A stretch of DNA of 64,000 nucleotides from a bacterium (GTDB lineage: Bacteria; Verrucomicrobiota; Verrucomicrobiia; Limisphaerales; J093), in the NCBI GenBank assembly GCA_021780105.1, contig JAJXZJ010000022.1:57213-121212 (forward strand). The letters run 5' to 3'. This document shows positions 19,335-25,822 of the stretch, in pieces. A model generated the notes under the pieces. The model worked only from the letters and a program-made list of their open reading frames with translations. It made no database searches and had not been told where the DNA came from. Position 1 is the first letter of the stretch; each line of letters begins with the position of its first letter. A program made the translations under genes and the position numbers.

Positions 19335-19366
19335 CCGGTGGTATCGCGGCGCTCAACCACCGGCTA
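19335..19366 (-). repeat. REP-like unit, right (inverted) copy
   Basis: Reverse complement of 18735-18766 at 29 of 32 positions. It reads CCGGTGGTATCGCGG on the + strand and ends CACCGGCTA. Confidence 0.8.
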
Positions 19367-19430
19367 CCGGCTGGCCTCCCTCCGGGAGGGCTGCCAGCGC
19401 GTCAAGCCATTCAACACCGCTAATCCAACC

Positions 19431-20162
19431 ATGAAACCCGAAAACCTTGTCCATCTCCGTGTCTGGGGCGACCTCGCCTGCTTTACGCGGCCCGAAATGA
19501 AGGTCGAGCGTGTGAGCTACCCCGTCATCACGCCCAGCGCCGCGCGCGGCCTGCTGGAATCCATCCTCTACAAGCCGCAATTTCGCTGGCGCGTCCGGCG
19601 CGTTGCGGTGAAGAAGCCCATCCGCTTCCTCGCCTTCCGGCGCAACGAAGTGAAATCCCGTCTCTCGCCGCGCAAGCCGGAGCCGTTGCTGGCCGACGAA
19701 GACCGCACCCAGCGGAACACGCTCGCCTTGCGCGACGTGGAATACGTCATCGAAGCCAGCCTGCACTTGACGCCGTTGGCCAACCTGCCCCGCCGCAAAT
19801 CGCCGTGCGCAGACGAGCCGGACGGCGAAGACAGCCTTGTGAAATACCTCGCCATGTTTCAGCGCCGCGCCGAGAAGGGCCAATGCTTCGCCCAGCCCTG
19901 CTTCGGCTGCCGCGAATTCCCCGCGCACTTTGAACTCGCGGATGAGTCCGCCCTGCGGGTCTCGTCCGGCCTCAACCCCGACGCCGATCTTGGCCTGATG
20001 CTTTACGACGTGTTTAACCTCGACGTGTCGCGCGACCAGAAGCCGGGCAAAGTCGAGAAACCGCAGCCCCGCGTCACCTTCTTCCGCGCCGCGCTCAAGG
20101 ACGGCGTGATGAACGTGCCGGACTGGGCGGAAGTGAAATCCCAACTCGGAGGTGCCGAATGA
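19431..20162 (+). CDS. cas5: Type I-C Cas5 (Cas5c/Cas5d), crRNA-processing Cascade subunit
   Basis: 243 residues from ATG 19431 (MKPENLVHLRVWGDLACFTRP). The start LRVWGDLACFTRPEMKVERVSYPVITPS is typical of Cas5d, with SAARGLLESILYKPQFRWRV following and a Tyr/Lys-rich middle. In type I-C systems Cas5 replaces Cas6 as the repeat-cleaving endonuclease and caps the 5' handle of the crRNA. No cas6 is present here, which agrees. Its stop overlaps the start of cas8c (ATGA at 20159-20162). Confidence 0.95.
   Translation: MKPENLVHLRVWGDLACFTRPEMKVERVSYPVITPSAARGLLESILYKPQFRWRVRRVAVKKPIRFLAFRRNEVKSRLSPRKPEPLLADEDRTQRNTLALRDVEYVIEASLHLTPLANLPRRKSPCADEPDGEDSLVKYLAMFQRRAEKGQCFAQPCFGCREFPAHFELADESALRVSSGLNPDADLGLMLYDVFNLDVSRDQKPGKVEKPQPRVTFFRAALKDGVMNVPDWAEVKSQLGGAE
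20148..20152 (+). promoter_or_regulatory. Ribosome binding site of cas8c inside the cas5 3' end
   Basis: GGAGG six bases before ATG 20159. It supports translation starting at 20159 rather than at the second ATG (20162), and points to coupled translation with cas5. Confidence 0.6.
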
Positions 20163-21907
20163 TGCTTCAAGCCCTCATCGCCTACGCCGAGCGCGAAAAC
20201 CTCGGCGACGCGGACTTTGAGACGGTCGGCGTCCGCTGGCTCGTTCCGCTGGATGCCGCTGGCAAGCTGGCGGGTGGCCCGATTCCTCTCGCTGAGAACC
20301 CGGATGAGAAGAAGCCGCGGGCCAAGCAGTTCGCCCGTCCCTTCACCTCGCCCAACGAACTCAACCAAGGCACCAAGTCCCACTTCCTCTGTGACACGCT
20401 GGAGCGAGCCACACTCCTGCTGGACCCCAAAGCGGCGGAGAAAGCTGCCGCTCGCAGCACGCAGCACGATTACTTCAAATCGCTCCTCACCGAAGCCGCA
20501 TCGGCTTGTCCGCCTGAAGCCCTGCGGCTGAACGCGGTGTTGAACTTCCTAAACCATCCCGACTCTGTAGCCAGTCTTCATCGTCAATTAGCGGACGCGA
20601 AAGCCAAGCCTTCGGACAACGCCGCCTTTGCCGTGGACGGTTTCAACTTGCTCGGTTCGGAGCCGCTGAAACAGTTTTGGCGCCAGCGACGTGGCAAGGC
20701 CGCCGCCGGACCGGCTCGCCCCCAGCGCGTCTGCATCGCGACCGGCGAACTTGCGGAGACGCTCGACACCACCGAAAAGGTCAAAGGCGTTCCCGGCGGG
20801 CTGGCCACGGGCACAAACCTCGTCAGCTTCGACAAAGACTCATTCTGCTCGTTTGGCTTGGAGCAAGCGCAGAACGCCGCCCTCTCCGCGCCGGCCGAAC
20901 TAAAAATTCGCTCTGCGCTGAACGACCTGATTCGGTGCGGTCTTCGGATGAATGACGTCGTGCATCTGCACTGGAGCCGCCAGCGAATGGAACAAGATCC
21001 GATGGATCCCGTTGTCACTGGCGACAAGGATGCGATTGAGAAACTTTTGCATTCGGTCAAGCACGGCCAGCAGTTCTATGGCTTGGACGCCAACGCCTAT
21101 TACTGCCTGAGCCTCTCCGGCAACGGCGCGCGGATCGTTGTCCGCGACTGGTTGGAATCCACCGTGCCGGAAGTGGAGAAGCACGTCGCCGAGTGGTTTG
21201 AAGACCTTTCCATTGTGCCGCTGGACGGGTTCGGCAGAAAGCGCGACTTCAAGTTCGGCGCATTGCTCTATGGCATGGTGCGGGCGGAACTGGATGAATT
21301 GCCGCCGCAGGTTCCCACGCAACTGTTCCACGGCGCGTTGCGTGGGCGTTCAGTGCCATTGCCCCAATCGGCCCTCGCCGCCGCGCTTCGTCGGCAACAA
21401 CTCGACCAGGAAAACAAACTCAATCCCGCCCGCCTCGCTCTCATCAAGGCCTGCCTGCTCCGCTCTCCAAATTCACCAAATAAAAACACACAATCGAAAG
21501 ACACGACTATGACTGAATGCCTGAATCCTGAATCCCGCGATCCCGCCTACTTGTGCGGTCGCCTGTTCGCAGTCTTTGACCGCCTCCAATACCTCGCCCT
21601 GGGCGGCGTCAACGCCGGCGTGGTCGAGCGTTACTACGCCAGCGCCAGCACCACGCCCGCGCTGGTCATGGGCCGCCTCTTCCGCAACGCCCAGTTCCAC
21701 CTGGCCAAAGCGGAAGGCGGCGTGGCCACGAATGTCGGCAAGGACTTCGAGGCCATCACCTGCGCGCTGGGCGATCAGTTCCCTGCCTCGCTCGATCTCG
21801 AAAGCCAGGGTCGCTTCGCCCTCGGCTATTACCACCAGAAAGCCGACTACCGCCGCCGCACCGCGGAGCGGAAAGAGGCCCAGGCCAAATCCGAAACCAC
21901 CAGCTAA
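20159..21907 (+). CDS. cas8c: Type I-C Cas8c (Csd1), Cascade large subunit
   Basis: 582 residues. Csd1 features: MMLQALIAYAERENL at the start, KSHFLCDTLERATLLL, CIATGELAETLDTTEK, GTNLVSFDKDSFCSFG, and the C-terminal DPAYLCGRLFAVFDRLQ with VERYYASASTTPALVMGRLF. Cas8c recognises the PAM and starts R-loop formation. Around residues 435-460 there is an AT-rich linker (SPNSPNKNTQSKDTTMTE; nt about 21465-21525) that looks longer than usual for the family and unlike its flanks. Overlaps cas5 by four bases; cas7 follows after 53 bp. Confidence 0.95.
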   Translation: MMLQALIAYAERENLGDADFETVGVRWLVPLDAAGKLAGGPIPLAENPDEKKPRAKQFARPFTSPNELNQGTKSHFLCDTLERATLLLDPKAAEKAAARSTQHDYFKSLLTEAASACPPEALRLNAVLNFLNHPDSVASLHRQLADAKAKPSDNAAFAVDGFNLLGSEPLKQFWRQRRGKAAAGPARPQRVCIATGELAETLDTTEKVKGVPGGLATGTNLVSFDKDSFCSFGLEQAQNAALSAPAELKIRSALNDLIRCGLRMNDVVHLHWSRQRMEQDPMDPVVTGDKDAIEKLLHSVKHGQQFYGLDANAYYCLSLSGNGARIVVRDWLESTVPEVEKHVAEWFEDLSIVPLDGFGRKRDFKFGALLYGMVRAELDELPPQVPTQLFHGALRGRSVPLPQSALAAALRRQQLDQENKLNPARLALIKACLLRSPNSPNKNTQSKDTTMTECLNPESRDPAYLCGRLFAVFDRLQYLALGGVNAGVVERYYASASTTPALVMGRLFRNAQFHLAKAEGGVATNVGKDFEAITCALGDQFPASLDLESQGRFALGYYHQKADYRRRTAERKEAQAKSETTS

Positions 21908-21910
21908 CGC

Positions 21911-21943
21911 GATCCCAAATCCCTGATTCCAAATTTCAAATTC
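21911..21943. repeat. AT-rich element between cas8c and cas7
   Basis: GATCCCAAATCCCTGATTCC then AAATTTCAAATTC. It is one of several AT-rich elements built on AAATC/GATTT blocks in this operon. Confidence 0.5.
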
Positions 21944-21960
21944 AAACCAACAATAAACAC

Positions 21961-22830
21961 ATGAACAACCGATACGAATTCGTTTATCTCTTCGACTGCA
22001 AAGACGGCAACCCCAACGGGGATCCCGACGCCGCGAACGCGCCGCGCATTGATCCGCAGGACATGCACGGCCTCGTCAGCGACGTGTGCCTCAAGCGCAA
22101 GATTCGCAACTTCGTCTTGCTCGCCAAAGGCGGCACTGCGCCCTTCGACATCTTCGTCCGGCAAGGCGCTGTCCTGAACCAACTCATCGGCCAGGGCCAC
22201 GAAGCGGCGGCGAAAGGCCCGGATTACGGCAAATTGGATGAGAAGAAAGGGCCGACGCGCAAACAGATTGGCCTCGCCCGCACCGCCATGTGCCAGCGTT
22301 TCTATGACGTGCGCACCTTTGGAGCGGTTATGTCCACGGGCGATAACGCCGGCCAGGTGCGCGGCCCGGTCCAACTCAGCTTCAGCCGCAGCCTTGATCC
22401 CATTCTGCCGCTGGACGTGAGCATCACACGCATGGCCGTCACCGATGCCAAAGATGAGGAATCTCCCAACCAAACGATGGGCCGCAAGAACCTCATCCCC
22501 TACGGCCTTTACCGTTGCCACGGCTTCATCAGCGCACACCTCGCCAACGAAACCGGTTTCAGCGACGACGACCTTGCGCTCTTCTGGCAGGCGCTCACGC
22601 AGTTGTTCGACCACGACCGCTCCGCCTCGCGCGGCACGATGGCCCCGCAAAAGCTCGTGATCTTCAAACATCAATCCGCCCTGGGCAACGCCCCCGCGCA
22701 CAAGCTGTTCGAGCGGGTTACAGTTCAGCGCAAGTCCGGCGTTGCCGTTGGTCGTTCCTTTGCAGATTACGATGTGACCGTCAACAAATCCGGCCTGCCA
22801 TCCGGCGTCGAGGTAAGCGAGCCCTTGTGA
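21961..22830 (+). CDS. cas7: Type I-C Cas7 (Csd2), Cascade backbone
   Basis: 289 residues from ATG 21961. Signatures: YLFDCKDGNPNGDPDAANAP near the N-terminus, VCLKRKIRNFV, the RTFGAVMSTGDNAGQVRGPVQ-type segment, and GRKNLIPYGLYRCHGFIS. Several copies of Cas7 coat the crRNA spacer. The stop overlaps the GTG start of cas4. Confidence 0.95.
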   Translation: MNNRYEFVYLFDCKDGNPNGDPDAANAPRIDPQDMHGLVSDVCLKRKIRNFVLLAKGGTAPFDIFVRQGAVLNQLIGQGHEAAAKGPDYGKLDEKKGPTRKQIGLARTAMCQRFYDVRTFGAVMSTGDNAGQVRGPVQLSFSRSLDPILPLDVSITRMAVTDAKDEESPNQTMGRKNLIPYGLYRCHGFISAHLANETGFSDDDLALFWQALTQLFDHDRSASRGTMAPQKLVIFKHQSALGNAPAHKLFERVTVQRKSGVAVGRSFADYDVTVNKSGLPSGVEVSEPL

Positions 22831-23552
22831 CCTCAATCGAGAATCCAAAATCGCAAATCGTAAATCCACCGGAGGCTCTGCCGCTTTCGCTGCTCAACGA
22901 TTACCTGTATTGCCCGCGCCGGGCGGCGCTGAAGGTCGTCGAGGGCTGGCGCGGGGCCAACGAGCACACCGAACGCGGCAACATCGTTCACGAGCATTCC
23001 GATCTGCGGGGTTACGAGGTCGTGCAGGGCGTGACGCTGTTGCGCGCGTTGCCGGTGTGGTCGGAACGGCTGGGTTTGAACGGCAAGTGCGACATCGTCG
23101 AGGTCGAAGCGGCTTTGCCCGATTTGAAATCTCAAATCTCTAATTTGAAATCGGGCGGCATCGCCGCCCTGCGGCCCGTCGAATTCAAACTGGGCAAGCG
23201 CCGGCAGTGGGAAAATGACGACGCGCAAGTCTGCGCCCAGGCACTGTGTCTGGAGGAAATGTTCGGCGTGGCCGTGTCGCGCGGCGCGGTGTTCCATGCC
23301 GACAGCAAACGCCGGCGCGAGGTGGAGTTCACCCCCGCCCTTCGCGCCCGAACGGAGCAGGCCCTGAAGGAACTTCACGCCTTGCTCCACCAATCTGAAA
23401 TCTCAGATCTCAAGTCTCAGATTGCTCCATTGCCGCCAGCGGTGCCTCGGCCTGCGTGCGAGGAGTGTTCGCTCTACGAAATCTGCCTGCCCAAGGCCAC
23501 CGGCGTTGGCAGCCGTGCGGCGCAACTGGCACGCGGATTATTTCAAATTTGA
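22827..23552 (+). CDS. cas4: Cas4 exonuclease for spacer acquisition
   Basis: 241 residues from GTG 22827, which overlaps the cas7 stop by one base of frame offset (GTGA). The RecB-like core is complete: His in GNIVHEHSDL (near residue 55), Asp in GKCDIVEVE (89), Glu/Lys in VEFKLGKRRQWEN (119-121) and the QVCAQALCLEEM helix. The four iron-sulfur Cys are at 29, 211, 214 and 220 (YLYCPRR and CEECSLYEIC). Cas4 trims prespacers and helps set PAM and orientation together with Cas1-Cas2. Two AT-rich elements are read through in frame at residues about 99-108 and 189-199, giving near-identical peptides DLKSQISNLKS and EISDLKSQI in loops between core motifs. The N-terminal IENPKSQIVNPP is also element-like. 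Confidence 0.93.
   Translation: MTSIENPKSQIVNPPEALPLSLLNDYLYCPRRAALKVVEGWRGANEHTERGNIVHEHSDLRGYEVVQGVTLLRALPVWSERLGLNGKCDIVEVEAALPDLKSQISNLKSGGIAALRPVEFKLGKRRQWENDDAQVCAQALCLEEMFGVAVSRGAVFHADSKRRREVEFTPALRARTEQALKELHALLHQSEISDLKSQIAPLPPAVPRPACEECSLYEICLPKATGVGSRAAQLARGLFQI
22842..22867. repeat. AT-rich element at the cas4 start
   Basis: AATCCAAAATCGCAAATCG then TAAATCC. It encodes the atypical N-terminal residues of Cas4 upstream of the conserved LPLSLLNDYLYCP. Confidence 0.45.
23121..23152. repeat. AT-rich palindromic element inside cas4 (first)
   Basis: 32 bp, bounded by GCCCGATTT (23117-23125) and AAATCGGGC (23148-23156), a perfect 9-bp inverted repeat. It is read in frame as DLKSQISNLKS. 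Base composition is far lower in GC than the flanks. Confidence 0.7.
23392..23423. repeat. AT-rich palindromic element inside cas4 (second)
   Basis: 32 bp with perfect 7-bp inverted ends (AATCTGA and TCAGATT). It is read in frame as SEISDLKSQI and lies between the nuclease core and the C-terminal Cys cluster. Confidence 0.7.
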
Positions 23553-23632
23553 AAACTCACAACTCAAATGACATTCTCCTCCGTGCCACCCGAAACCCTG
23601 TCAATCCACCACACTCACCCCTCAATCACCCC

Positions 23633-24160
23633 ATGACTTACGAACGCTTTGAAGACCTGCCCGGGTGGCAAAAGGCGGCGGAACTCTACGAGGCCGCCGA
23701 GGTTCTGCTGGAAAACGCGGGGTTCAAAGTTTCGCGTGGTTTCCGCGACCAGCTCGACCGTGCGGCGCTCTCCGTGTCCAACAACATCGCCGAAGGCTTT
23801 GAACGCGGCACCACCAACGAGCTTCTGCAATTCATTTACATCGCGCGGGGATCGGCGGGTGAAGTGCGGTCCATGCTGACGGTCAAAGCGCGGTGCAGTG
23901 GCCAAGCTGGCTGGCCCGCCAATCTCAAATCCCAGATTTCAAATTTGATTTCCGCGGCCGAGTCCTGTTCCCGCCAGTTGCGCGGGTGGGCGGATGCGCT
24001 GCAAAATTCAGATATCAAAGGCCAGCGGCATTTGACCGACAAAACGCGCCAATCCGATGAGCAAAAGAAACGCGCGGCGGCGTTTGAACTGGAACTGCTC
24101 CGCAAGCTGCCAGCGTGGCATCCCAAGCGCAAGGAAGCCGAGGCAAAAGGACCTATCTGA
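23633..24160 (+). CDS. Four-helix-bundle protein (23S rRNA intervening-sequence family)
   Basis: 175 residues from ATG 23633. The first 85 residues fit the four-helix-bundle family (PF05635-like): FEDLPGWQKAAELYEAA, FRDQLDRAALSVSNNIAEGF and ERGTTNELLQFIYIARGSAGEVRS. Named after ORFs in 23S rRNA intervening sequences, these proteins are very common in Verrucomicrobiota and related phyla, often next to unrelated genes; their function is unknown. Here it sits between cas4 and cas1 in the same direction, 28 bp before cas1. An AT-rich element (23921-23950) is read through as NLKSQISNLI. The C-terminal part (after residue 120) is lysine- and glutamate-rich and may be disordered. Confidence 0.85.
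   Translation: MTYERFEDLPGWQKAAELYEAAEVLLENAGFKVSRGFRDQLDRAALSVSNNIAEGFERGTTNELLQFIYIARGSAGEVRSMLTVKARCSGQAGWPANLKSQISNLISAAESCSRQLRGWADALQNSDIKGQRHLTDKTRQSDEQKKRAAAFELELLRKLPAWHPKRKEAEAKGPI
23921..23950. repeat. AT-rich element inside the four-helix-bundle gene
   Basis: 30 bp starting AATCTCAAATCCC and ending AAATTTGATT. It is read in frame and gives the same LKSQIS peptide as the cas4 copies. Confidence 0.65.
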
Positions 24161-24184
24161 AATTCGGAATTTGAAGTTTTAATC
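24157..24184. repeat. AT-rich element before cas1
   Basis: CTGAAATTCGGAATTTGAAG then TTTTAATC. It spans the stop of the four-helix-bundle gene and ends five bases before the cas1 ATG, in the position where a ribosome binding site would be expected. Confidence 0.45.
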
Positions 24185-24188
24185 ACCC

Positions 24189-25298
24189 ATGCCCGAAATC
24201 GCCCAGAACACGCTGTATCTCACCACGCCTGGCAGCCATGTCGCGCGGGATCACCTGACGTTGCAAATCGAGGTGCCGGTGTATCCGGCGGATTGGCCGC
24301 CGGAGCAACGCCAGCGTGACGCGGCGACGGACTGGCGCAAGCTGTCCATCCCGATTCATCATCTCGAATCGCTGTGCGCCTTCGGGCCGGTGACGGTCAC
24401 GCCGCCGGCGCTGGATTTGTGCTGGGAACATGGCGTGGCCGTGAATTTCTTGAGTGAGTTCGGCCATCTTCAAGCGCGTTTGACCGGCGTCGCGGACACC
24501 AGCGTCACGCTGCGGCGGGTGCAATTTCGCGCGGCGGATGTTCCGGCGCGCTGCGCCGCGATCGCCCGGCAGATCGTTGCCGGCAAAATCCAGAACGCCC
24601 GCAACTCGTTGCTCCGCGCCGCCCGTGAAACCGATTCAACCTCGGAACGCGACTCCCTCGGCGCCGCCACCGAAGCCCTCGCCCGGCAGCTCCAGGACTT
24701 GGGCCGCTGGCCGCCGGCAGCTTTGGTCCAACCCGGCGCGCTGGACCAGATTCGCGGCGCCGAAGGCATGGCCGCGCAAACCTACTTCGAGGCCTTCCAT
24801 CTGCTCCTGAAGCAGCAGCGAAGTGATTTTGCCTTCGCCACCCGCAGCCGCCGACCGCCGCGCGACCGCATCAACTGCCTGCTCTCATTCCTTTACGCGC
24901 TGGTCCGGCACGATTGCGTCTCCGCCCTCACCTGCGCCGGGCTGGACCCTTTCGTCGGTTTTCTCCATGCCGACCGGCCGAACCGGCCGTCGCTCGCGCT
25001 CGATCTGATGGAGGAATTCCGACCGTGGCTGGCCGACCGCCTGGCCGTGACGCTCATCAACCGGCAGCAAATCGGCCGCGACCACTTCCACGAACGCGAG
25101 GGCGGCGCCGTGGAATTCACCGATACCGGCCGCCGGCTCGTGCTCAAAGCCTACCAGGAACGCAAACAAGAGAACCTCGCGCACCCGTTGCTGGAGCAGA
25201 ACCTTCGCCTCGCCCAAATGCCATTCGTCCAGGCGCGCATCCTGGCCCGGCATCTGCGCGGCGACATCGCGGACTACGTTCCATTGCTGCCCAAATGA
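24189..25298 (+). CDS. cas1: Cas1 integrase (type I-C)
   Basis: 369 residues from ATG 24189. Family signatures: NTLYLTTPGSHVARDHLTL at the start, IHHLESLCAFG, and the catalytic Glu in IRGAEGMAAQTYFEAF (about 192), His in GLDPFVGFLHADRPNRPSLA (about 260) and an acidic residue in LDLMEEFRPW (272-275). With Cas2 it inserts new spacers at the leader end. The next gene, cas2, starts 46 bp later. Confidence 0.95.
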   Translation: MPEIAQNTLYLTTPGSHVARDHLTLQIEVPVYPADWPPEQRQRDAATDWRKLSIPIHHLESLCAFGPVTVTPPALDLCWEHGVAVNFLSEFGHLQARLTGVADTSVTLRRVQFRAADVPARCAAIARQIVAGKIQNARNSLLRAARETDSTSERDSLGAATEALARQLQDLGRWPPAALVQPGALDQIRGAEGMAAQTYFEAFHLLLKQQRSDFAFATRSRRPPRDRINCLLSFLYALVRHDCVSALTCAGLDPFVGFLHADRPNRPSLALDLMEEFRPWLADRLAVTLINRQQIGRDHFHEREGGAVEFTDTGRRLVLKAYQERKQENLAHPLLEQNLRLAQMPFVQARILARHLRGDIADYVPLLPK

Positions 25299-25344
25299 CC
25301 GCGGCCACCGCTTGACGGCTTCACGACGCAACCCTTCTGCTCAC

Positions 25345-25635
25345 ATGCTCGTCCTGGTCACCTACGATGTCTCCACCGTTGAAAAAGCCGGCGCGCGCCG
25401 GCTCCGGCGCGTGGCCCGGGCCTGCGAGGACTACGGCACCCGCGTCCAGAAATCCGTCTTCGAATGCCAGGTCGGCCAGCAGGAATGGGTCCGTCTGCGC
25501 GCCCGGCTGCTGGCGGAGATCAAGGACGCCGAGGACTCGCTGCGCTTCTATTTTCTCGACCAGAACGCCAAACTGAAAATCGAGCATCACGGCGTGAACC
25601 AACCGGTGGATCTCACCGAACCGCTGATCCTGTGA
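25345..25635 (+). CDS. cas2: Cas2
   Basis: 96 residues from ATG 25345. MLVLVTYDVSTVEKAGARRL carries the conserved Asp at position 8; RVQKSVFECQVGQQEWVRLR and SLRFYFLDQNAK follow. It forms the central dimer of the Cas1-Cas2 integrase. An upstream extension of the frame (25312) lacks family similarity. Confidence 0.95.
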   Translation: MLVLVTYDVSTVEKAGARRLRRVARACEDYGTRVQKSVFECQVGQQEWVRLRARLLAEIKDAEDSLRFYFLDQNAKLKIEHHGVNQPVDLTEPLIL

Positions 25636-25822
25636 ACACGTCTCCGCGAACCCCCAGCGCCGGCCTGACGCGGAAGACTTCGCGGCGCGCCGGAAAACCG
25701 GATGCACCGGACACTTTCGACCGTTCATTGACATACTACACTTCGTCGAAACAAGAAGTCTTGGCAGGTTGGCGCAAATCGCCTAGAAACCCTCTGCGGC
25801 CCAACCGTAAGCGTGGGTCGCT
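25636..25822 (+). promoter_or_regulatory. CRISPR leader
   Basis: 187 bp between cas2 and the first repeat, free of genes. A TTGACA at 25728-25733 could be the -35 box of the array promoter, but no good -10 is seen at 16-18 bp. AT content rises after 25,725 compared with the first half. Repeat orientation (ending GATTGAAAC) and the degenerate repeats at the far end agree with this being the leader end. Confidence 0.7.

Larger units (their letters stand above)
18735..19366 (+). mobile_element. REP/RAYT unit inserted in the cas operon
   Basis: A RAYT transposase gene bounded by inverted copies of a 32-bp REP-like palindromic unit (18735-18766 and 19335-19366). Inside each boundary lies a second hairpin: GCACCCCGG/CCGGGGTGC at 18788-18805, and GGCACCC...GGGGTGCC at about 19294-19313. 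This layout matches known REPtrons, in which a domesticated IS200-like transposase is flanked by REP sequences. Confidence 0.8.
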
